64,000 nt of DNA. It comes from Hymenopus coronatus. Taxonomy: Eukaryota > Arthropoda > Insecta > Mantodea > Hymenopodidae. The notes under the pieces were generated by a model. It made no database searches. It was not told where the DNA came from and was given only the letters and a program-made list of their open reading frames with translations. Positions 57,568 to 64,000 of the stretch are shown here, one piece after another. The stretch spans positions 17,415,001-17,479,000 of the forward strand of contig CM060880.1 of NCBI GenBank assembly GCA_030762935.1, given 5' to 3'. The position numbers and the translations under genes are program-made. The first letter of the stretch is position 1, and the number at the start of each line of letters is the position of its first letter.

Positions 57568-57968
57568 TTGGCAGGCTCTAAGTTGCAAAGCAGAGCTGAG
57601 GGATCTGTGACAAGCACACCCTAATCAACCACTGCATTTAGTGACATTTGGCAGGCTGGCTGCGCCATGGCCGAATGGCCAGACCACTTGCCTCTCATCT
57701 AGGTGGCCTGGGTTCGATCCCAAGTGACTGCATGTGGAATTTGGTGGACAAAGCTGTGCAGGGATGGGTTTTCTCTGTGTTCTCCAGCTTCCCTTGCCAT
57801 CACATTCCACCGGTGTCATTGCCTGCAGTGCCATAGTAGTAAAAGCAGGCATTAAACACTTTCAACAAAAAAAAAAAAAAAAAAAAAATTGGCAGGCTTT
57901 AAGTTGCAAAGCATAGCCGAGGAATCTGTGACGAGCAAACCCTAATCAACCACTGCATTTAACAACAT
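57568..57968 (+). mobile_element. SINE inserted into an 80-bp tandem duplication
   Basis: SINE 57658-57888: head GCGCCATGGCCGAATGGCCA (A-box), B-box GGGTTCGATCCC (about 57711), body, long A tail. TTGGCAGGCT flanks it (57648-57657, 57889-57898) as target duplication and is also the start of an 80-bp unit (57568-57647) repeated after the SINE (57889-57968: AAGTTGCAAAGCATAGCCGA, CCTAATCAACCACTGCATTT). Confidence 0.85.
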
Positions 57969-58690
57969 TTCTATTATTAATGTTTTCACTATTTACACTT
58001 CAACATGGTGCTAGTTTGCCCTATTTACATTAGCAAAAACGATGGGTGGATGGACAAGCAATACGACTTTGTTCAAGAAACATCTTGTGCTTAATGCCTT
58101 CCTTATAGCTTCAGGAATGCGCTGGATATACTATTTACTGGATTCCATAAGTAATTAACAAGTAAAACTTGTCTCGCATTTATAAGAGTGAAAGCGTTTT
58201 TTCCACACCCATGTGTAGGACAGGAGTTGGTTAGGTAGAGTCAGACTTTTTTATTTGTAATATTTTGCAAAAGCACATACAATGATTGAAACAATGTACT
58301 TGTTGAAATTTATGTAATATTCCACATAAAATCTTGTTGAAAATGCAGAAGCCAGCAGTTTGGAAAGCTCTCATGTTGGAGATACGTAATCCCCGTTCTG
58401 TACAGTGGATGGATTGTATCAGTGGTATTTACATGTTGCCATGTTGCCTTAAACTAGAACTATTTACTTATTTTCAATTTCACATACAGAGTTTTTATAA
58501 TTTGTCATGTTTTTGTAAGTTTCTATATTACGTTGCTTTTGACATGCCAGTTGACACGTTGTTCTGGGTGCAGGTGTGAATCTATTAATGATATTTGGGT
58601 TGTTCACACAAAATGTGATAAATTTTATTGAATGATGCATTTACAGGAGCCATTTTCACATTTATATTGCAGATTGAACTGCAATTCTTT
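57969..58690. other. Unassigned sequence downstream of the gene
   Basis: A SINE fragment (CCACACCCATGTGTAGGACA, minus) lies at about 58195-58250. The open frame 58334-58579 has no family resemblance. Confidence 0.3.
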
Positions 58691-59329
58691 ACAGTGAAAA
58701 TACATTGAAAACAAATACCCATGTCTCGGCTTTCTCTCTCAAAGGGTCCCTATTCTCGGAGGGAGAAAAAAGAAATATACATAGTTTTTAAGTTGTAATG
58801 GCTGACTTTAGCTGCTGCCTTCCACTCAGCAATCAACTGCCATGTCAGGTGCTGATAATTAACTGCACACTGGGACTACAAGTATCTGCATGCAAGATGA
58901 CACTAAAGACAGAAGCATAGCCTAACTAGGGGGGTTAGAGTTGTACTTTCCCCCTTCCTCCCCCCCTCATTGCTATAAAAATTTAAGAAGTAATAGCAAA
59001 ATCTAGCTTTCAATTTAATTGCTGCACTTAATCAGTGGATATAAAATCGATTTTTAAAATATTTCAACTAATAATTCGTATTTCTCATTTAATTTATACA
59101 AATTGTTTAAAAAATGGATCCCTACACATATTTTTCTGGCTATGCTACTGACTAAATACTCCAAAGATTTCATGTCATAAAGACCAAACAGCTGCATTTA
59201 CATTTTAATTTTTCTCCAATGCCTCCAGGAAACAAACCTGAAGAGATGAAAATTACATATAAATTATAAATTCTCTCATTGAGCGTAGGGCATGGCCTCT
59301 CTACATCATCATTATCAAGTTCTCTCATT

Positions 59330-59635
59330 TAATACAGTCGTCCTCTGTAGTCCAAACATGACATGCTACTCTCTGGTTTCCAAGGTCGCAAGTTCAAACC
59401 TGTCAGAGGGTAATGGATTTTTTTGCATATATAAATCCTTAGCATGGCTTCCTTTGCAGGGAAGTAAAGCCAGTAGTTCCAGGACATAGATGTATGGCAC
59501 ATAAAAGAATTTAATGTCGGATAAAGAGGCTTCTGAGCAAAATTAAGCACTCTTTCATGCTCAATATAGAATAGGACACTGAGAACTGCAGCAATTAAAG
59601 AGTATCCATAAATAAAATTTAATTTCAGTTTCTTG
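59330..59635 (+). mobile_element. tRNA-derived SINE, diverged
   Basis: Family of 24218: B-box AGTTCAAACCTG (about 59391), TTAGCATGGCTTCCTTTGCA, AGAATAGGACACTGAGAACT. Confidence 0.75.
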
Positions 59636-59739
59636 TATAATACCTTTTAAACACTGATATATGTAAGAAATGAGACATTATTAATGAATCGTTCTAATTT
59701 GTACATACTTTGGTTGCTATACGTAAAAATAAAATAAGT

Positions 59740-60170
59740 AACAGTGAAGTAACACAAATATTAATATAACAATAATTTGTAACAAAACTTCACTTATCTT
59801 TTTTTTTTTTTTAAATTCCAAAGATTAGTTTTGCAATTAATTTTTATTGCATCTTCAGCTTAGCTTCTTCTTCTTCTTGCTGTTGTTTATTTACATTGCT
59901 ATGGTTGCTGCTACTAGAATTGATTATTATGCTAAGGTATTGCCAATAATGATTGATTCTGACAGAAAATTTGTTTTAATTCGAGCAGCTGGCAATTTCT
60001 TAGTACACAAACCATTATCTAGTAGTATTAACCATAATATGTAAATAAACAACAGCAACAAGAAGTTAAGCTGAAGATGCAATAAAATTTGATTGTAAAA
60101 CTAGTCCTTTGAATTTAAAAGAGATAAGTGAAGTTTTGTTATAAATTATTAATTGTTATATTAATAATCT
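59740..60170. mobile_element. PLE terminal arms with two ribozyme-like cores
   Basis: Inverted arms (about 59770-59890 and 60035-60145) share AAACTTCACTTATCT and GAAGATGCAATAAAA motifs around a 150-base centre. Cores: 59823-59858 (minus) and 60071-60106 (plus), each CTGAAGA plus a stem-II hairpin TGCAAT...ATTGYA and ACTAGTC (ACTAATC in the left arm), with AAA in place of GAA. Confidence 0.6.
60071..60106 (+). ncRNA. Hammerhead-ribozyme-like core (decayed box 2)
   Basis: CTGAAGA, six-pair stem II (TGCAAT with ATTGTA, one G-U), AAA where GAA is expected, ACTAGT and C. Three bases before box 1 (AAG) can pair with CTT after the cleavage position, the best stem I seen among these motifs. The missing G12 predicts loss of activity. 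Confidence 0.5.
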
Positions 60171-60466
60171 GTTTCTTATCAAACATGGTCCCTTGGGAGA
60201 GAAAGCTGAGACACGGGTATTTTTATTTTCGATAGACTTTCACTAAAAAAATCCCAGCTTGATCTGTAACATCAGTGTGACAATAGTGCTTGATAGAGTA
60301 AGTCAATATGTGTGAGATAACTAGATCTGTTGTGAAACAGGAAGCCAGTAAGGAAAACCTTAACTTCAAGCAAGTCAGTGTGTAAGTGCTCAAAATCCTT
60401 CCTGCTACCATTCTTTGGTTTTATTACCTCTTGGGCTGCTTGACTATTTTGTCTCACTACAAAGCT

Positions 60467-61290
60467 ATTTTTATTTTTATAAACATATGTCTATAGAAAA
60501 GGTATTGTATTCCACCCAAAAATTTGATACTCAGATTTCACCAGAAATACAATTTTAGGATCCCTTGTATCCAAAAAAGGTATTTTTAGAAAAAAGTCCA
60601 TGTGCATGTCTGTGAACACAATAACTCAAAAACAAAAAGTCAGTAAAATTCCGAAGTTCATATTTAAGCTTACTATTTTCCAAGGACATGAAACAAAGGT
60701 TTTGAGGGACCCCCCCCCCTGCCCCCTAAACTACCCTTCACATGGAAGAAATTTTGAAAATGATTTTTTCAAAAATGGCTGTAATGATTTTGGTTAAAAT
60801 ACCTTATATTAAAGATATTTACATGACAAATAAAATTTATATCTTGAACTTTTGGGTAATAGCCTTATTCTGGATGAATTTTGTATAACTGGTAAACCGT
60901 AAGAGATAGACAAAAAATTACTACATAAAAATGTAGATCTTGTTAAAATACACAATTTATGTCATATGCATTTTTTTCGTGGAGTTGACCATTTTTGAGA
61001 TATTCCTTGTTATTCGTTTCAGTTTTAAAATACTTTTTCTCATACACAAATTTGTAAACTTCTGGCCATGTAAAGAAACATGGCAACTAGCTTTTAAAAC
61101 ATTTGACTATCACTTTAGCTTAATATATTCCCTTATTTCGCTTATACTTACAAGGAAGCAAGTAATAAAGGGAATTTTTATGAATGTCTATCCTGATTAG
61201 TATGAAGTAGATAAAGGAACAAGATTTCTAAGAATAATTTATTACAGAGATGTAGAGAAAGTCATGTGAATGGAACACATAGATATTTTT
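60467..61290 (-). mobile_element. HINE-like reverse copy
   Basis: From ATAGAAAAGGTATTGTATTC to GTCATGTGAATGGAACACAT. It keeps the landmarks TTCACCAGAAATACA, CCAAGGACATGAAAC, CTAGCTTTTAAAACATTTGA. Confidence 0.72.
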
Positions 61291-62265
61291 TTTGTGATGG
61301 TTTTTAATGCCCGCTTTTATTGTATATACCACTGCAGGCAATGACACTGATGATACATGAAATAAAGATGGAGTAGTGTGGAATGCGATGGTGGGGGAAA
61401 CTGGAGAACCTAGAGAAAACCTGCCCCTGCACTGCTTTGTCCACCACAAATCCCACATGCGGTCACGTGGGATTGAACCCAGGCCACCTTGATGAGTGGC
61501 AAGTGGTCTAAGGCCTATATTACACTATCATAATTCTGTGTCACAGAATGTGATAAAACATTGGATCACATTAAAACTGTTGAGTATATACCACTATGTC
61601 AAAGCTTTTATCACATCTTTTATTACAAAGTTCAGTTAACCCTATCAGCTGTAATAATGATTCCTATTTTGTTCTATTTACAATGTTAGTTCTGTCATAC
61701 TGAATATTTATTAATAAATTTACTTTAAGTTTCTATTACATCTGCAACATTTTCATATAATCTAACCTAAAACTTAACCTCAATAAGTCCATTTTTTAAA
61801 GAACATTAATTAATACTACATTTATGAGTATGAATAACAAAGCCAGCAGCAAAAATGGTAATTAATGACTGTCACAACTTTCATTTTGTTTTTCTAAATA
61901 TTGGCTTCCCAATGCATTTAAGTTTTTCCTCACATCATTATCTGTACATCCTTCATGCACTTCATAATGACTTCTGCTATGCTTTTATATATTTTCAGTC
62001 TTTTGTTTCTGTTTTTATAATATTGTGTTTTGAATTGTGAAACATTCCATGTGATTCATAATAGGAAATAGTGGTTTGGTTGTAGCTACTGAACATATGT
62101 AATGTCTGCAATTTTCTTTTCTAATCACATATGTGATCAAAGATGTGATGATAGGTATAACTTTTATCACAGAAGTATGTCACAGCTAGACGTGGTCAAA
62201 GATGCTATATTACACTATAAAATGTTTTATCATATCTAATTGACCACTAGGCCTTGGATGTTTAT
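61290..62265 (-). mobile_element. SINE (minus) split by an AT-rich insertion
   Basis: The SINE body and B-box side (61290-61510; TTGTCCACCACAAATCCCAC, GGATTGAACCCAGGCC) match 7090-7618 and, reversed, 57658-57888. Its A-box side (GACCACTAGGCC) reappears only at about 62240-62255. The ~730 bases between have no coding sequence; TATATTACACTAT occurs near both ends and TGTGATAAAA motifs recur. Confidence 0.6.
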
Positions 62266-62574
62266 GACCTAAAAAATTAGAAATATGCAGCATAATATGA
62301 CCTTAAAAATATCTAAATATGACAAAAACTGTCAAAACATTACCAATCAAATATGCATATTTAATGAAATAATGAATACTTATAATAATTTCCCCATTAA
62401 TTACAGTGAAATCAAGTTTGAAGTACTACATACACTACATATTTTCATAACACGAAAGTAAATAATTTTTCCTCAAAGTTGATTTATCTGCAATGTAGCG
62501 TGTTGTGTATTTCTCCATGAAGCTTCTGAAATAAACATTGTTCACTTTGTTGAGGGGAATGTTAACCGATACCA

Positions 62575-62859
62575 TCATTTCACAAAGATCTTTTGAAAAA
62601 CGGACGATTTGGAAGATGGCGTTGTTTTAACTGTTTCCAACAAAAGACGTTGCCTGCTTTGGTGAGCAGTTTGCCGATTGACATTCTTCTTGTGTTTTAG
62701 CGTATCACAATGCTGATGCACATTAAATCTTTTTCCTGGTCTCACTTCAACTTCACACACTCTACAGAAGAGGACTTCTCCATCAGTGCTGAAAAGCTCC
62801 TCTCCAAACTCTTTAATGACACTTCTTAATTTTGTACTTTCACACTTAATTTTCAGCAT
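62575..62859 (-). pseudogene. BED-like zinc finger, probably hAT-derived
   Basis: A 94-codon minus-strand frame with FCRVCEVEVRPGKRFNVHQH then CDTLKHKKNVNR. C..C...........H....KH is the C2H2 BED-type pattern seen at the N-terminus of hAT transposases and in CGGBP1-like proteins. The frame ends shortly after and no catalytic RNase H-like part follows, so it is a 3'-truncated relic or a short domesticated-type ORF. Expression is unknown. Confidence 0.65.
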
Positions 62860-63147
62860 GTCGATATTCCCTGATCCACTGCAAGTTTGACATTAAGAAA
62901 GATTTAAAATTCAGTTTCTACTGGAATGCTAAAGGGAGGGGGGCAGCTACCTGCACCAGAGGCTCGCCTGCAATGCCAACTACACAAAAGGCAGTGGGAT
63001 ACTACATTGTTTCCTACAAACCCACCTTCCATTGGCTGTCAAACCAAAATATCGGTAACTCTTTCTCAGAATATCTTCAAATATAACCGAAATATGACTT
63101 AAAAGCACCAAAATATGACCAAAATCAAGGAAATGACCGAAATATGC

Positions 63148-63720
63148 AAATATGGTTGGTTGGTTGGTTGGTTGGTATCTAATGTTGAGCAGTTGGCAGT
63201 GAAGCCATTCGCTCTCTTGCATTCCAGTATTTTGATGTCATATTATCATGTCGACTCAAGGTTGGGCAGCGCAGTAGATGGTTTCCATCCATATCTTCTT
63301 TAAGTATACAGAAAGGACACAGAGGAGATCTCACTATACCAATCCTCAATAAATGTTTATTGAGACAGTCATGGCCTGTTAGGAGTATAAAAGTTGCTAC
63401 AGAGAATTTTCTTGGTAATGTAGTGATTCTGGTCGTGTTATTACATAAATTTTCCCATGGGTTTTCCTTTTGTTTGTAATACATTATCTTCTTTAATTTT
63501 GTTATTATATGTTGATATAGTGATTCTTTTGATAGTGATAACTTATTGGATCAGATGAATTTGATGTAATTTTACTACCTTTCTTGGCTAGAAAGTCAGC
63601 TGTTTCATTACCCTGTATTCCGCAATGTGCTAGTATCCATTGAAGTATTAATCTTTTATTCCAAATATGCAAATACATGATCACATAAAACATCTCTAAA
63701 AGTAAACAGAATGGTTCAAT
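63148..63720 (-). mobile_element. LINE 3' end (minus) with ACCA tail
   Basis: The minus strand shows an RNase H segment (LQWILAHCGIQGNETADFLA, 63505-63693; the usual His is present, frame broken), then 63179-63484 with NPWENLCNNTTRITTLPRKF, LLTGHDCLNKHLLRIGIVRS, PLCPFC and HLLRCPTL (a C-terminal zinc-knuckle-like CPFC...H...C). It ends at a GGTT/AACC tandem tail (63152-63176). Best-preserved member of the family also at 24600 and 33880. Confidence 0.85.
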
Positions 63721-64000
63721 TCATGTTTAATCAAACACAGTGACTGAAATGGAAGCCAGAAAAAGAATATGACTTGTCATAAACATCCAAGCCATATTGA
63801 TCACATTTCTGTGACACATAGGCCTAACCACTTGGCCATGGTAGAGCCAAAGATAGGTTGTTCCAAAGACTTGTAATAGCCTATGTTGAATTATTGGAAG
63901 ATGCAAGTTTGCTGCCTTACCTTCACTAATGCATGGAGCACAACTGGTCTCAAACTGATCATGACCATACTAAACTTGAAGTGTTTCAAAAATATAAGCA
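63721..64000. other. Unassigned; weak SINE head
   Basis: AGGCCTAACCACTTGGCCAT (about 63819) is the complement of a tRNA-like A-box head as in the 57658 SINE family. Nothing else is recognised to the end of the window. Confidence 0.35.

Larger units (their letters stand above)
58690..60250. repeat. Inverted repeat pair enclosing SINE and PLE
   Basis: AAATACCCATGTCTCGGCTT (58714) and the reverse complement of AAGCTGAGACACGGGTATTT (60204) are arms of about 70 bases. They enclose 1.4 kb that includes a tRNA-derived SINE (59330-59630) and a PLE palindrome (59740-60170). Could be the ends of a further transposon. Confidence 0.55.

Overview
The window is animal, most likely insect, nuclear DNA. The coding signal is a set of spliced exons with GT-AG introns and continuous reading phase, spread over 54 kb and separated by AT-rich introns full of transposable-element relics. 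No bacterial operons, CRISPR arrays or rRNA genes are visible. The long introns, tRNA-derived SINEs, Penelope-like elements and mariner relics suggest an insect with a large genome, perhaps hemimetabolous. The species is not identified.

One host gene runs through the window on the + strand: the C-terminal ~820 residues of a Caskin-family scaffold (CASK-interacting protein; Drosophila ckn). Twelve exons between 956 and 55424 join in phase. In order they encode a proline-rich segment, a Ser/Gly-rich linker, two tandem SAM domains (SAM1 over exons 20001-20111 and 23485-23586; SAM2 in 26999-27262), a long Pro/Ser-rich region (35386-35595, 50362-51225) and a short acidic Caskin-type tail ending at a TGA (55422-55424). 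The ankyrin repeats and SH3 domain expected in a complete Caskin would lie upstream of base 1. A 3'UTR follows to about 56385.

The rest is repeats. 1-617 and 14740-15373: two internally deleted mariner elements. 1124-3190: a minisatellite of about 30 units that resembles the 3' end and splice donor of the exon just before it. 3901-12338, 25690-26700, 34640-35125, 40235-42215, 45660-45890, 46588-47330, 52237-53410 and 60467-61290: one abundant AT-rich family with a palindromic terminus and internal CA/GT tracts, suggestive of a Helentron-derived (HINE-like) non-autonomous element. Penelope-like element (PLE) relics occur at 29337-30125, 34240-34335, 37751-38912, 45915-46405, 54470-54690 and 59740-60170. 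Some carry GIY-YIG endonuclease coding sequence, and most carry hammerhead-ribozyme-like cores in inverted terminal arms. Other relics include tRNA-derived SINEs of several families, 3' ends of non-LTR retrotransposons (one family with ACCA-type tails), IS630/Tc1-mariner relics (17508-17850, 18955-19262, 38930-39600, 47691-48964), and a BED-like zinc finger probably of hAT origin (62575-62859).

The most interesting features are the exon-derived intronic minisatellite with serial decoy splice donors, the repeated hammerhead-like cores in divergent PLE ends within one gene, and the head-to-head and tandem junctions of the palindrome-ended family. All function statements rest on family resemblance read by eye. 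No database search was run.
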